DNA of 64,000 nt from Mangrovibacter plantisponsor (GCF_003182475.1 NZ_QGTS01000005.1:1-64000); one strand, 5' to 3'. Positions 8,800-18,803 are shown, counted from the first letter of the stretch. Program-made: numbers and translations. Notes: generated by a model not told the origin, from the letters alone.

Positions 8800-10149
8800 T
8801 TATGACTGTTTGTCCGTGCCTTCTGCTTCTGGTGAAGTCTGTTTAGCAGCGGCTGGCTGGCGCCTTTTACCTACATTTTTGGTGTCACGGTGGCGCTGCT
8901 TCACTCGCCCTTTGGTTTTATCCTGCTCTTTTTTCTTCTCTTCACGGCGAGCTTTAACCTTTTTGGACGGTTTCCCTTTCAATTTGTCACTTGGGGTTCG
9001 CGTGGTGGGGCGAAGCTCCTCAATGACTCGTGATTTGAGTGGCTCCTGAATATAACGCTCAATTTTACCCAGCAATAAATGGTCGTGTGCTTCAACTAGC
9101 GAAATGGCTGTCCCTTTGCGGCCGGCGCGGCCGGTTCTGCCAATGCGGTGAAGGTAAGTGTCGCTCCCACGCGGCAAGTCGAAGTTAAATACATGGCTGA
9201 CATCAGGAATATCAATACCACGAGCGGCAACATCCGTTGCAATAAGCACATTAACCCGGCCATCGGTCAGGCGTTTGATTGCTTCATTACGTTTAGCCTG
9301 AACCATTTCACCTTCGAGATAACAGGTTTGAATTCCTGCATCGCGCAGCCACCCGGCTAACTCATGCACACGCTCACGCTTACGCACAAAAACAATGGAA
9401 CGAGTAACATCAGGCTGACCCAGCAGGTTTACCAGCAACGCAGTTTTATGCTCAACGTTGTCAGCACGGTAATACCACTGGTGTATTTTTTTTCGCTCAC
9501 GAACGGATGGCGTGGCAGACACTTCGGCCGGGTCTTCAAGTAAACGTTCAGCAAAATCTTTTATCGCCTGCCCTTCAAGAGTGGCGGAAAACAACATGGT
9601 TTGTTTACGCCAGCGAGTTTCCCCTGATATATGCTCAATATCTTGGGCAAAACCCATATCCAGCATCCGGTCTGCTTCATCGAGAATCAGCATTTCAACG
9701 GCGCGGCAGTCGAAATTCTCTTCTTTAATGTATTGCAGCAGGCGGCCAGTTGTTGCAACAACAATGTCCTGGTTTTCACTGAATACTTCCGCATGGTTCA
9801 TGTAAGCAACGCCGCCAGTAATGGTGGCAATATCCAGCTTTGTATGGGTAGCCAGCTCTTTGGCATGCTCTGCAACCTGCATTGCCAGCTCGCGAGTTGG
9901 CGTTAGGATCAACACCCGAGGAGGCCCTGACTTTTTACGCGGGAAATCGAGCAGATGTTGCATCACCGGCAGTAAGTAAGCCGCAGTCTTCCCGGTTCCG
10001 GTTGGTGCGGAGCCCAGGATATCGCGGCCCTCCAGTGCAGGAGGGATTGCCTCAGCCTGAATAGCTGTTGGGCGAGTAAAGCCTTTATCCTGGAGTGCAT
10101 CCAGCAGGCTTTCATCAAGTTCGAGTTCGGAAAAAGTGGTTACAGTCAT
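8800..10149 (-). CDS. srmB: ATP-dependent RNA helicase SrmB (DEAD-box)
   Basis: DEAD-box helicase for early assembly of the 50S ribosomal subunit. Visible motifs in order: APTGTGKT (motif I), PTRELA (Ia), LDEADRMLDMG (II), FSATLEG (III) and HRIGRTGRAGRKG (VI). A lysine/arginine-rich tail follows from about residue 380, as in E. coli. Of two adjacent ATG codons the second is preferred: the AGAGG Shine-Dalgarno lies too close to the first, and MTVTTFSELEL aligns with E. coli. 449 aa. Divergent from trmN6. Confidence 0.96.
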   Translation of the reverse strand: MTVTTFSELELDESLLDALQDKGFTRPTAIQAEAIPPALEGRDILGSAPTGTGKTAAYLLPVMQHLLDFPRKKSGPPRVLILTPTRELAMQVAEHAKELATHTKLDIATITGGVAYMNHAEVFSENQDIVVATTGRLLQYIKEENFDCRAVEMLILDEADRMLDMGFAQDIEHISGETRWRKQTMLFSATLEGQAIKDFAERLLEDPAEVSATPSVRERKKIHQWYYRADNVEHKTALLVNLLGQPDVTRSIVFVRKRERVHELAGWLRDAGIQTCYLEGEMVQAKRNEAIKRLTDGRVNVLIATDVAARGIDIPDVSHVFNFDLPRGSDTYLHRIGRTGRAGRKGTAISLVEAHDHLLLGKIERYIQEPLKSRVIEELRPTTRTPSDKLKGKPSKKVKARREEKKKEQDKTKGRVKQRHRDTKNVGKRRQPAAAKQTSPEAEGTDKQS

Positions 10150-10278
10150 CATCTACCTCTGAGTGGGGGGGCGATTATAGACGTTTAGGCTAATATGTTC
10201 ATCTCTAATATCATGAACCCCTTTTCCCGTAACGCCCTTTCTCCTATGCTACAACGGATTCAGGTAAAGGTAGCAAGT

Positions 10279-11016
10279 ATGACCGGGCATAAAGCAGTAC
10301 TTCGTCGGGGTGGGTTCACCTTCAAACAATTTTTTGTGGCGCATGACCGTTGTGCGATGAAAGTCGGAACTGATGGTGTACTCCTGGGTGCCTGGGCGCC
10401 TGTGGCCGGCGTGAAGCGCATCCTGGATATTGGCACGGGAAGTGGCTTACTGGCATTGATGCTGGCTCAGCGTACCCATGGGCATGCGTCCATTGATGCT
10501 GTTGAGATTGATAATGAAGCAGCTGTTCAGGCCCGGGAAAATGCCGCAGCTTCGCCATGGGCCGATAAAATTACGGTTCACCAGTCTGATATTAAACAGT
10601 GGCATTTGCAGCACACTGAACGTTATGAACTTATTGTCAGTAACCCGCCGTATTTCGACAAAGGTGTATCCTGCGCAACACCTCAGCGCGAGCATGCCCG
10701 TTACACTACGCAACTCGATCATAGCTCTCTTTTGCAGTGTGCGGCAGACCGCATTACTGAACAGGGCTTTTTTTGTGTTGTGTTGCCAGAATCAATAGGG
10801 CAGGCTTTTGTGTCGCAGGCAGAACAACAAGGCTGGCATTGCCGTTTTCGTGCAGATATCACTGAGCATGAAGGTAAGCCTCCACACCGTGTGTTGCTTG
10901 GTTTGTCGCCAACTGCCGGGGAATTCTTTGCGGAGCGAATAGTTATCCGCGGGCCAGACCAGCATTACTCAGAGGCTTACACCGGCCTGACCCAGGATTT
11001 CTATTTATTTATGTAG
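10279..11016 (+). CDS. trmN6: tRNA1(Val) (adenine(37)-N6)-methyltransferase
   Basis: S-adenosylmethionine-dependent enzyme (YfiC) that makes m6A37 next to the anticodon of tRNA1-Val. The Rossmann-type SAM-binding motif [12 protein letters not shown] is followed by the N6-methyltransferase catalytic motif NPPY (in SNPPYFDKG). Starting at [17 protein letters not shown] gives 245 aa, exactly the E. coli length, with an AAGG Shine-Dalgarno; 28 further in-frame codons upstream lack homology. Its last 16 bases overlap the end of convergent nadB. Confidence 0.94.
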   Translation: MTGHKAVLRRGGFTFKQFFVAHDRCAMKVGTDGVLLGAWAPVAGVKRILDIGTGSGLLALMLAQRTHGHASIDAVEIDNEAAVQARENAAASPWADKITVHQSDIKQWHLQHTERYELIVSNPPYFDKGVSCATPQREHARYTTQLDHSSLLQCAADRITEQGFFCVVLPESIGQAFVSQAEQQGWHCRFRADITEHEGKPPHRVLLGLSPTAGEFFAERIVIRGPDQHYSEAYTGLTQDFYLFM

Positions 11017-12620
11017 CTGGTGGGCGAAAGAATGGTTGGCCCGGATTCAGGCAACGTATCCGGGTAATCCAGCGTGTAATGAAGCCCACGGCTCTCTTTA
11101 CGCATCAGAGCGCAACGGACAATTAGCTCAGCAACCTGAACCAGGTTACGCAGTTCCAGCAAATTATTGGAAACGCGGAAATTGGCATAATACTCATGGA
11201 TTTCTTGCTGCAGCATCATGATACGCCGTAACGCCCGCTCAAGGCGTTTATTGGTTCGAACAATCCCCACGTAATCCCACATCAACAGGCGAAGTTCATG
11301 CCAGTTATGCTGAATGACCACCCGCTCATCGGCATCATCAACCCGGCTTTCATCCCAGACTGGCAGGTGTTGGACATGTTTGGTTGCAGGCAGCCGTTTG
11401 TTAATATCTTCTGCTGCAGACCAGCCATATACCAGGCATTCCAGCAATGAATTCGATGCCATGCGGTTGGCTCCATGCAGCCCGGTATAGCTTACTTCAC
11501 CAATGGCATATAACCCGTCAATATCGGTTCTCCCGTGTTCATCAATCATTACACCGCCGCATGTGTAATGCGCTGCGGGAACAACGGGAACAGGGTCAGT
11601 AGTTAAATCAATACCCAGCGTTAACAGCTTCTCGTAAATCATGGGGAAGTGCTGGCGAATGAAAGGTGCGGGTTTATGGCTAATATTGAGGTACATGCAA
11701 TCTGCGCCAAGGCGTTTCATTTCATGGTCAATTGCCCTGGCAACTACATCCCGGGGAGCAAGCTCTGCACGCGGATCGATCTCTGGCATGAAACGGGAAC
11801 CATCTGCGCGGGTAAGATATGCGCCTTCGCCCCGGAGTGCTTCCGTTAATAAGAAGTTGCGTGCCTGTGGGTGAAATAACGCAGTGGGATGGAACTGGTT
11901 AAACTCAAGGTTTGCCACCCGGCAACCTGCGCGCCAGGCCATAGCTACGCCATCACCAGAAGCAATATCCGGGTTTGTCGTATACTGGTAGACCTTTGAT
12001 GCACCTCCGGTAGCCAGTACCACAGAACGCGCCTTGCAGGTTTCCACTTTCTCTTTTTCACGGTTCCAAATCCACGCGCCGACCACTCGTCGGGTGCCGG
12101 ATAAGCCAATCTTGTCGGAAATGATAAGGTCGACGGCATTAAACCGTTCGAGAACGCGAATATTGGGGTGGCTTAACGCCTGGCTGACAAGCGTGGTTTC
12201 GACAGCTTTACCGGTGGCATCTGCAGAGTGCAGAATTCGGCGATGGCTGTGTCCCCCTTCACGAGTCAGGTGATAGCCAGCTTCACCGTTTGGCTGAGTT
12301 TCAGTATCGAACATTACGCCCTGGTCTATCAGCCACTGAACGCAATGACGGGCATTGCTGGCAACAAACTCAACAGCACTCTGTTCGCAAATGCCCGCTC
12401 CGGCTACCAGCGTATCTTCCACATGTGCAGTGACACTGTCTGTTTCATCAAAAACAGCAGCAATTCCGCCTTGCGCATAAAAGGTGGAGCCTTCGCTGAT
12501 GGGGCCTTTACTCAGTACAATCACCTTGTGGTTACTGGCAAGGCGTAACGCCAAAGACAAACCAGCAGCACCACTCCCTATAATCAGTACGTCACTAATA
12601 TAATCAGATGAAGTTGTCAT
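11001..12620 (-). CDS. nadB: L-aspartate oxidase
   Basis: Flavoenzyme that oxidises L-aspartate to iminoaspartate, first step of de novo NAD synthesis (with NadA). The N-terminal FAD-binding motif [15 protein letters not shown] is followed by [12 protein letters not shown] and the succinate-dehydrogenase-like active-site region ([34 protein letters not shown]). 539 aa against 540 in E. coli. No strong Shine-Dalgarno is visible. A NadR operator lies directly upstream of the start. Confidence 0.97.
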   Translation of the reverse strand: MTTSSDYISDVLIIGSGAAGLSLALRLASNHKVIVLSKGPISEGSTFYAQGGIAAVFDETDSVTAHVEDTLVAGAGICEQSAVEFVASNARHCVQWLIDQGVMFDTETQPNGEAGYHLTREGGHSHRRILHSADATGKAVETTLVSQALSHPNIRVLERFNAVDLIISDKIGLSGTRRVVGAWIWNREKEKVETCKARSVVLATGGASKVYQYTTNPDIASGDGVAMAWRAGCRVANLEFNQFHPTALFHPQARNFLLTEALRGEGAYLTRADGSRFMPEIDPRAELAPRDVVARAIDHEMKRLGADCMYLNISHKPAPFIRQHFPMIYEKLLTLGIDLTTDPVPVVPAAHYTCGGVMIDEHGRTDIDGLYAIGEVSYTGLHGANRMASNSLLECLVYGWSAAEDINKRLPATKHVQHLPVWDESRVDDADERVVIQHNWHELRLLMWDYVGIVRTNKRLERALRRIMMLQQEIHEYYANFRVSNNLLELRNLVQVAELIVRCALMRKESRGLHYTLDYPDTLPESGPTILSPTSYINK

Positions 12621-12627
12621 GATGTTG

Positions 12628-12645
12628 TGTTTAATTTACTAAACA
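12628..12645. promoter_or_regulatory. NadR box upstream of nadB
   Basis: TGTTTA-N6-TAAACA is a perfect match to the NadR operator. NadR represses nadB in enterics when NAD is sufficient. The site begins eight bases upstream of the nadB ATG, within the leader. Confidence 0.88.
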
Positions 12646-12744
12646 AGATTTGCTGAGCATAGCACCAGGCTGTGAAAAAATGCACAATTTTTTTATTTTC
12701 GTAGCAAAGACTAAACAGGTAAGGTGGCGCAGGCAGGGATAAAG

Positions 12745-12870
12745 CGCAAATTTAAGTAAATATTTGCGAGGCTTGTCCTTAGTCTGTGATTTTGAGGTGA
12801 AAAAACATGATGCATGAGATACCCTGCACAAGCCTGAACGCAAATTTCGGTTGCTAATATTTGCGTTCAG
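12745..12870. repeat. Twin inverted repeats in the nadB-rpoE gap
   Basis: First repeat: CGCAAAT (12745-12751) and ATTTGCG (12762-12768). Second: a perfect 12-base pair of arms, CTGAACGCAAAT (12834-12845) and ATTTGCGTTCAG (12859-12870), with a 13-base loop. Both share the half-site CGCAAAT. They could be operators for one regulator or RNA hairpins in a long rpoE leader. I do not recognise the motif. Nothing else gene-like is visible between the NadR box and the rseD-like frame. Confidence 0.6.
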
Positions 12871-12932
12871 CTGCGGCAAAAAAGAATGAAAATGATATTT
12901 GTCCGTAATCAATGAACAAAAACAATAGCGTA

Positions 12933-13139
12933 ATGGAACTCTGGTTGTTTCTGCGTGTCTTAGCTGGTGCTTGCTCATTGTGCGAAGACAGAGTGGCAGT
13001 TTGGTTACGCGTGGAAATTTGGGTTTGGGGAGAAATTACCTCGGATGAGCGAGCAGTTAGCGGATCAGGTTCTTGTCGAACGGGTCCAGAAGGGAGATCA
13101 AAAATCATTCAACTTACTGGTTGTTCGCTACCAGCATAA
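12933..13139 (+). CDS. rseD: RseD-like leader peptide overlapping rpoE
   Basis: A 68-codon frame beginning MELWLFLRVLAGACSLCEDR and overlapping the first 95 bases of rpoE in the +1 frame. E. coli, as I recall, has a short leader ORF rseD at this position that links rpoE translation to CsrA. The segment VAVWLRVEIWVWGEITSDER is consistent with what the corresponding E. coli DNA would encode. The overlap with rpoE forces some conservation past that point. It is longer than the E. coli version (51 aa) because no stop occurs early in rpoE. Start is uncertain: neither this ATG nor one seven codons upstream has a clear Shine-Dalgarno. Confidence 0.45.
   Translation: MELWLFLRVLAGACSLCEDRVAVWLRVEIWVWGEITSDERAVSGSGSCRTGPEGRSKIIQLTGCSLPA
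12935..12962 (+). promoter_or_regulatory. Sigma-E autoregulatory promoter of rpoE
   Basis: GGAACTC (-35), 15 bases, then GTCTTA (-10): a near-consensus sigma-E promoter (consensus GGAACTT, N15, GTCTAA-like). The start would fall near 12969, about 76 bases before the rpoE ATG. It fits the known positive autoregulation of rpoE. The -35 lies inside the first codons of the rseD-like frame, so transcripts from here lack that frame's start. Confidence 0.7.
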
Positions 13140-13620
13140 GGTTGCGAGTCTGGTTTCCCGTTATGTTCCTTCAGGTGATGTACCTGATGTGGTTCAGGAA
13201 TCTTTCATTAAAGCATATCGCGCACTGGATTCTTTCCGGGGTGAAAGTGCTTTTTATACCTGGCTATATCGTATTGCGGTGAATACCGCGAAAAATTATT
13301 TGGTTGCTCAGGGGCGCCGCCCGCCATCCAGCGATGTTGATGCAAATGATGCTGAAAATTTCGAAACTGGTGGGGCATTGAAAGAAATTTCGAACCCTGA
13401 GAACTTAATGTTGTCTGAGGAACTGAGACAGATTGTTTTCCGGACAATTGAGTCCCTCCCGGAAGATTTGCGCATGGCTATTACATTGCGGGAGATTGAA
13501 GGGCTGAGCTATGAAGAAATAGCTGCCATCATGGACTGCCCTGTGGGTACGGTTCGTTCTCGTATCTTCCGGGCCAGGGAAGCAATTGATAATAAAGTTC
13601 AACCGCTTATCCGGCGTTGA
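13045..13620 (+). CDS. rpoE: RNA polymerase sigma factor RpoE (sigma-E, sigma-24)
   Basis: ECF sigma factor for the envelope stress response. Region 2 (DVVQESFIKAYRALDSFRGE, which binds core polymerase and melts the -10) is followed by region 4 with its helix-turn-helix (LREIEGLSYEEIAAIMDCP) that reads the GGAACTT -35. Start MSEQLADQVLVERV gives 191 aa, the E. coli length; the frame is open 26 codons further upstream but that part overlaps the rseD-like ORF. First gene of rpoE-rseA-rseB-rseC. Confidence 0.97.
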   Translation: MSEQLADQVLVERVQKGDQKSFNLLVVRYQHKVASLVSRYVPSGDVPDVVQESFIKAYRALDSFRGESAFYTWLYRIAVNTAKNYLVAQGRRPPSSDVDANDAENFETGGALKEISNPENLMLSEELRQIVFRTIESLPEDLRMAITLREIEGLSYEEIAAIMDCPVGTVRSRIFRAREAIDNKVQPLIRR

Positions 13621-13653
13621 CGATAGCGGCATACTGGAAAAAGGTATCTAGGC

Positions 13654-14313
13654 ATGCAGAAAGAAAAACTTTCCGCTCTTATGGATGGTGAAACACTGGA
13701 CAGTGAAACTATCAGCGAGTTATCGCGCGATAAATCACTGTTACAGACGTGGGAAAGCTATCACCTTATCCGTGACACTCTTCGTGGCGATACAGGACCA
13801 GTCCTGGATTTTGATATTTCCGCCCGTGTTATGGAAGCCATTGAAAAAGAGCCCGCACGTAATCCGTCGCCTCTTATTACAGAATCTCAGCCAACGCCTC
13901 ACCAATGGCAAAAAATGCCATTTTGGAAAAAGCTTCGCCCCTGGGCGAGCCAGCTTACCCAAATTGGTGTTGCCGCGTGTGTATCGCTTGCCGTGATAGT
14001 CGGCGTGCAGCAATATAATACCGGTGGCAGAGCAGCCGATTCAGTTGCTCAGCCTGAAACTCCGGTGTTTAATACCTTACCCATGATGGGGAAAGCCAGC
14101 CCGGTTAGCCTTGGTGTGCCATCTGACAGCATGAGTGTTGATGGTGGCCAGCAACAAATGCAGGAACAGCGCCGTCGCATTAATGCCATGTTGCAGGACT
14201 ATGAACTGCAGCGCCGGTTGCACGCAGAAAAACTGCAATTTGAACAGGCACAAACTAAGCAGGCGGGTATTGAAGTTCCCGGCAATCAAACTTTAGGAAC
14301 GCAATCGCAGTAA
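13654..14313 (+). CDS. rseA: Anti-sigma-E factor RseA
   Basis: Inner-membrane protein that holds sigma-E inactive and is degraded stepwise by DegS, RseP and ClpXP under envelope stress. The N-terminal cytoplasmic domain (MQKEKLSALMDGETLDSE onward) binds sigma-E. One membrane segment lies near residues 100-118 (IGVAACVSLAVIVGVQQYN). The periplasmic part contains FNTLPMMGKASPVSLGVPS, which includes the region cut by DegS, and a Gln-rich tail. 219 aa against 216 in E. coli. Its stop overlaps the rseB start by one base (TAATG). Confidence 0.96.
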   Translation: MQKEKLSALMDGETLDSETISELSRDKSLLQTWESYHLIRDTLRGDTGPVLDFDISARVMEAIEKEPARNPSPLITESQPTPHQWQKMPFWKKLRPWASQLTQIGVAACVSLAVIVGVQQYNTGGRAADSVAQPETPVFNTLPMMGKASPVSLGVPSDSMSVDGGQQQMQEQRRRINAMLQDYELQRRLHAEKLQFEQAQTKQAGIEVPGNQTLGTQSQ

Positions 14314-15269
14314 TGAAGCAGCTTTTGTGCGTTGTCTCTTTACTGGCTGGTAGTATTTTTTTTACGCATAACGCCTCGGCAGATACTACATCGCCCGGGG
14401 CGTTGTTGCAGGAAATGAACCAGGCCAGTCAGTCTCTGAACTATGAGCTTTCTTTTATCAGCATCAATAAACAGGGTGTGGAATCACTACGTTATTCTCA
14501 TGCCCGGCTGAACAATGAAACTCTGGCTCAACTCCTTCAGATGGATGGCCCACGCCGTGAAGTCGTTCAGCGCGGCAATGAAATCAGCTATTTTGAGCCT
14601 GGTCTGGATCCTTTCACGCTTAACGGCGATTATATCGTCGATTCATTACCCTCTCTGGTCTACAGCGACTTCAAGCGTCTTGCGCCCTATTATGATTTTA
14701 TTCCGGTAGGCCGTACCCGGGTTGCTGACAGGCTGTGCGAAGTGGTGCGTATTGTTGCCCGCGATGGTACTCGCTACAGCTACATTGTCTGGCTGGACAG
14801 CGAAACACACCTTCCGTTACGGGTTGATTTACTTGACCGCGATGGCGAAACACTGGAGCAGTTCCGGGTTATCTCCTTTACCGTTGAGCAGCAGGTACCG
14901 GACAAAATCAAGAAACTTGAAAAGGCCAGTTTACCGCCTCTGCTTTCTATGCCAGATACGGAAAAAAACAACTTCACCTGGGCTCCTACCTGGTTGCCAC
15001 AGGGGTTTACTGAAGTATCCAGTAGCCGTCGCCCGATACCAACTCTTAGTGTTCCCGTAGAGTCTCGTCTCTATTCTGATGGCCTGTTCAGTTTTTCAAT
15101 TAATATTAATCGTGCTGAAGGTGTTACAGGTGATCAGGTATTACGAACTGGCCGGCGAACTGTCAGCAGTGAAGTGCGTAACAGTATGGAAATTACTGTT
15201 GTGGGTGAGTTGCCTCCACAAACAGCAAAACGTATTGCAGACAGCGTAAAATTCAGGGCTACACAATGA
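14313..15269 (+). CDS. rseB: Periplasmic sigma-E regulator RseB (MucB family)
   Basis: Periplasmic protein that binds the RseA periplasmic domain and shields it from DegS; lipopolysaccharide releases it. A Sec signal peptide is visible (MKQLLCVVSLLAGSIFF, cleavage likely after NASA). Two MucB domains follow. 318 aa equals the E. coli length. Translationally coupled to rseA by TAATG and overlapping rseC by four bases (ATGA). Confidence 0.96.
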   Translation: MKQLLCVVSLLAGSIFFTHNASADTTSPGALLQEMNQASQSLNYELSFISINKQGVESLRYSHARLNNETLAQLLQMDGPRREVVQRGNEISYFEPGLDPFTLNGDYIVDSLPSLVYSDFKRLAPYYDFIPVGRTRVADRLCEVVRIVARDGTRYSYIVWLDSETHLPLRVDLLDRDGETLEQFRVISFTVEQQVPDKIKKLEKASLPPLLSMPDTEKNNFTWAPTWLPQGFTEVSSSRRPIPTLSVPVESRLYSDGLFSFSININRAEGVTGDQVLRTGRRTVSSEVRNSMEITVVGELPPQTAKRIADSVKFRATQ

Positions 15270-15745
15270 TTAAAGAGTGGGCAACCGTAATATCCTGGCA
15301 AGATGGCACTGCGACAGTGCAGTGCGATGTGCAAAGTGGCTGTAGCCAGTGTTCATCGCGCAAAGGTTGTGGTAGCCGGGTATTAAACAAACTTGGGCCA
15401 GAAACGGTACACCAAATTTCGGTTCACTCGACAGAGCCACTCAGCGCCGGGCAAAAAGTGGAACTGGGTATTGCTGAAAGCAGTTTGCTGGGCTCTGCTT
15501 TACTGGTTTATATGGTGCCACTGATTGGCCTGTTTATGGTGGCCGGTATCTGCCAGGGTGTTTTTGCCAGCAACCTCTGGACAGGCATTGGTGCACTGGC
15601 TGGTGGCCTGCTGGGGTTTTATGTTGCGCGTTGGGGCGCCTCCCGCCTGAGTGCACGCGCTTCAATGCACCCGGTTATTTTGAGCATTGGGTTGCCACCA
15701 GACGCCTGGCGTACTGTTGATTCATCCCCTGCCACCCCCAGGTAA
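15266..15745 (+). CDS. rseC: SoxR-reducing system protein RseC
   Basis: Inner-membrane protein, one of the components that keep SoxR reduced; its role in sigma-E control is minor. The N-terminal cysteine cluster CDVQSGCSQCSSRKGCG is the family hallmark. Two hydrophobic segments follow (SALLVYMVPLIGLFMVAGI and WTGIGALAGGLLGFYVA). 159 aa, as in E. coli. Last gene of the operon; about 200 bases separate it from lepA. Confidence 0.94.
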   Translation: MIKEWATVISWQDGTATVQCDVQSGCSQCSSRKGCGSRVLNKLGPETVHQISVHSTEPLSAGQKVELGIAESSLLGSALLVYMVPLIGLFMVAGICQGVFASNLWTGIGALAGGLLGFYVARWGASRLSARASMHPVILSIGLPPDAWRTVDSSPATPR

Positions 15746-15947
15746 TCCCTCCCAAACACAACGGGTGCCCGCTGCTGCCTCTCAATAAATGAAGCAACCG
15801 TGATGCTGGAGTGCATGAGCATTTCCTCGCTTTCTGGTTGTAGTGTAGAATGCAGCGTTTCAGGCACCAGTCGGCCATAAAGATAGCAGGCTTATACTGC
15901 GCATAGCGCGGAGCCTCCCAGGATTTGAAAGGCATAAATCTCCACAT

Positions 15948-17747
15948 ATGAAGAACATACGCAACTTTTCTATCATCGCCCATATCGACCACGGTAAGTC
16001 GACTCTGTCGGACCGAATTATCCAGATTTGTGGCGGTTTGAGTGACCGGGAAATGGCCGCGCAGGTGCTGGATTCCATGGATCTTGAACGTGAGCGCGGT
16101 ATTACCATTAAAGCGCAAAGCGTGACACTCGACTACAAAGCAACTGATGGCCAGGTTTATCAGTTAAACTTTATCGATACCCCGGGGCATGTTGACTTCT
16201 CCTATGAAGTTTCACGCTCGCTGGCCGCTTGTGAAGGGGCTCTGCTGGTGGTGGACGCCGGGCAAGGGGTTGAAGCGCAGACCCTGGCAAACTGCTACAC
16301 CGCTATTGAGATGAATCTTGAAGTGGTGCCCGTACTGAACAAAATTGACTTACCGGCTGCAGACCCTGAGCGTGTCGCAGAAGAAATTGAAGACATTGTC
16401 GGTATTGATGCCGCTGATGCTGTGCGTTGCTCGGCTAAAACCGGTGTCGGTGTACCTGATGTGCTGGAACGCCTGGTACGGGATATTCCGGCTCCGGAAG
16501 GCAGCCCTGAAGCACCGTTGCAGGCTCTGATTATCGACTCATGGTTCGATAACTACCTGGGCGTTGTCTCTTTGATTCGTATTAAAAACGGTAGCCTGCG
16601 CAAAGGCGATAAAGTCAAGGTGATGAGTACCGGGCAAACCTACAACGCAGACCGTTTGGGTATCTTTACGCCAAAACAAATTGATCGCGATGTCCTTAAT
16701 TGCGGCGAGGTGGGTTGGTTAGTTTGCGCGATTAAAGATATCCATGGCGCGCCAGTGGGCGATACGCTGACTTTGGCTCGGGCACCAGCAGACAAAGCTC
16801 TGCCCGGTTTCAAAAAAGTGAAGCCGCAGGTATACGCAGGGTTATTCCCGGTCAGTTCCGATGACTATGAAGCGTTTCGTGATGCGCTGGGTAAACTCAG
16901 CCTGAACGATGCGTCTTTGTTCTATGAGCCGGAAACGTCCAGTGCACTGGGCTTTGGTTTCCGCTGCGGCTTCCTTGGCCTGCTCCATATGGAGATTATC
17001 CAGGAGCGTCTGGAGCGTGAATACGATCTGGACCTGATAACAACAGCGCCAACAGTGGTATATCAAATTGAAACCACGGCAGGTGAAGAGCTGTATGTTG
17101 ACAGCCCCTCCAAATTACCTGCTATCAATAATATTGCGGAATTACGCGAACCCATTGCTGAATGTAACATGCTGTTGCCGCAGGAATATCTGGGCAACGT
17201 GATCACGCTGTGCATTGAGAAACGTGGTGTGCAGACAAACATGGTCTACCACGGCAACCAGGTCGCGCTGACTTACGAAATTCCAATGGCCGAAGTGGTT
17301 CTGGATTTCTTCGACCGCCTGAAATCAACCTCGCGTGGATATGCTTCGCTTGATTACAACTTCAAACGTTTCCAGACTTCCGACATGGTGCGTGTAGATG
17401 TATTAATCAATGGTGAGCGCGTGGATGCCCTGGCAATCATTACTCACCGGGATAACGCACCTTATCGTGGCCGTGACCTGGTTGAGAAAATGAAAGAGTT
17501 GATTCCGCGTCAGCAATTCGACATTGCAATTCAGGCCGCGATTGGTAACCACATTATTGCCCGTTCTACGGTGAAACAGTTACGTAAAAACGTACTGGCA
17601 AAATGTTATGGTGGTGACGTCAGCCGTAAGAAGAAACTGCTGCAGAAACAGAAAGAAGGTAAAAAACGCATGAAGCAGATCGGTAACGTAGAACTGCCTC
17701 AGGAAGCCTTCCTTGCAATTCTGCATGTGGGTAAAGATAGCAAATAA
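15948..17747 (+). CDS. lepA: Elongation factor 4 (LepA)
   Basis: Ribosome-bound translational GTPase, linked to back-translocation and 30S biogenesis. G motifs: AHIDHGKST (G1), DTPGHVDF (G3), NKIDLP (G4). EF-G-like domains and the LepA-specific C-terminal domain follow, with a lysine-rich run [20 protein letters not shown]. 599 aa equals E. coli. The leader has only a weak Shine-Dalgarno. Followed after 12 bases by lepB. Confidence 0.97.
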   Translation: MKNIRNFSIIAHIDHGKSTLSDRIIQICGGLSDREMAAQVLDSMDLERERGITIKAQSVTLDYKATDGQVYQLNFIDTPGHVDFSYEVSRSLAACEGALLVVDAGQGVEAQTLANCYTAIEMNLEVVPVLNKIDLPAADPERVAEEIEDIVGIDAADAVRCSAKTGVGVPDVLERLVRDIPAPEGSPEAPLQALIIDSWFDNYLGVVSLIRIKNGSLRKGDKVKVMSTGQTYNADRLGIFTPKQIDRDVLNCGEVGWLVCAIKDIHGAPVGDTLTLARAPADKALPGFKKVKPQVYAGLFPVSSDDYEAFRDALGKLSLNDASLFYEPETSSALGFGFRCGFLGLLHMEIIQERLEREYDLDLITTAPTVVYQIETTAGEELYVDSPSKLPAINNIAELREPIAECNMLLPQEYLGNVITLCIEKRGVQTNMVYHGNQVALTYEIPMAEVVLDFFDRLKSTSRGYASLDYNFKRFQTSDMVRVDVLINGERVDALAIITHRDNAPYRGRDLVEKMKELIPRQQFDIAIQAAIGNHIIARSTVKQLRKNVLAKCYGGDVSRKKKLLQKQKEGKKRMKQIGNVELPQEAFLAILHVGKDSK

Positions 17748-17759
17748 TAAGGAGTTGGC

Positions 17760-18734
17760 ATGGCAAATATGTTTGCCCTGGTCCTTGTCATTGCAACACT
17801 GGTGACGGGCGTATTATGGTGCATTGACAAGTTTATCTTTGCACCAAAACGACGTGAGAAGCAGGCCGCCGCACAGGCGGCCACAGACGGTACACTTGAT
17901 GCAAAAACATTGAAGAAAGTTGGGCCTAAGCCTGGCTGGATGGAAACCGGCGCATCAATTTTTCCGGTTCTTGCCATTGTTTTGATTGTCCGTTCATTTA
18001 TCTTCGAACCCTTCCAAATTCCATCGGGTTCTATGATGCCGACGTTGTTGATAGGCGATTTTATTCTGGTAGAGAAATTCGCCTATGGCATTAAAGATCC
18101 TATTTTCCAAAAAACACTGATTGAAACCGGGCACCCTAAACGTGGCGATATTGCGGTATTCAAATATCCCAAAGACCCGAGTCTTGATTACATTAAACGT
18201 GTTATTGGTCTGCCCGGTGATCGCATTACTTATGATCCATCAACCAAAGAACTGACTATTCAGCCGAATTGCAGTTCAGGCCAGGCATGTGGCAGCGCGT
18301 TGCCGATTACTTATTCGAACGTTGAAGCCAGTGATTTTGTTCAGACATTTGAACGTACCAGCGGTGGTGAGGCTTCAAGTGGTTTCTGGCAATTACCGCA
18401 AAACCAGACAAAAGATGGCGGTATCCGCCTTGCTGAGCGTCAAGAGAGCCTGGGTAACGTAACTCACCGTATCCTCACGGTGCCTATTGCTCAGGATCAA
18501 CTGGGGATGTATTACCAACAACCTGGCCAGCCACTGGCGACCTGGGTTGTGCCACCTGGTGAATATTTTATGATGGGTGACAACCGTGATAACAGCGCAG
18601 ACAGCCGTTATTGGGGTTTTGTACCTGAGGCTAATTTGGTTGGTAAAGCTACTGCAATCTGGATGAGTTTCGAAAAACAGGAAGGTGAGTGGCCGACTGG
18701 CATTAGATTTAGCCGAATAGGTGGAATTCATTAA
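17760..18734 (+). CDS. lepB: Signal peptidase I
   Basis: Inner-membrane serine/lysine protease that cleaves signal peptides from exported proteins. Two N-terminal membrane segments (residues about 4-22 and 63-80) are followed by the periplasmic catalytic domain. Nucleophile Ser91 lies in IPSGSMMPTL, general base Lys146 in LDYIKRVIGLPGD, and box E is GDNRDNSADSRYWG. 324 aa, as E. coli. An AAGGAG Shine-Dalgarno precedes the ATG. Confidence 0.97.
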   Translation: MANMFALVLVIATLVTGVLWCIDKFIFAPKRREKQAAAQAATDGTLDAKTLKKVGPKPGWMETGASIFPVLAIVLIVRSFIFEPFQIPSGSMMPTLLIGDFILVEKFAYGIKDPIFQKTLIETGHPKRGDIAVFKYPKDPSLDYIKRVIGLPGDRITYDPSTKELTIQPNCSSGQACGSALPITYSNVEASDFVQTFERTSGGEASSGFWQLPQNQTKDGGIRLAERQESLGNVTHRILTVPIAQDQLGMYYQQPGQPLATWVVPPGEYFMMGDNRDNSADSRYWGFVPEANLVGKATAIWMSFEKQEGEWPTGIRFSRIGGIH

Positions 18735-18803
18735 TTAAAAGATTAATCAGATAACGACATCCCTTGTCGTTGTGTATAGAATATCCCCCCGTGTTTTTAG
18801 GTT

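Noticed and set aside
12631-13108. Leftward frames of 115 and 84 codons upstream of nadB
   Set aside because: They cross the NadR box, sigma-E promoter and rpoE start, and show no recognisable domain.
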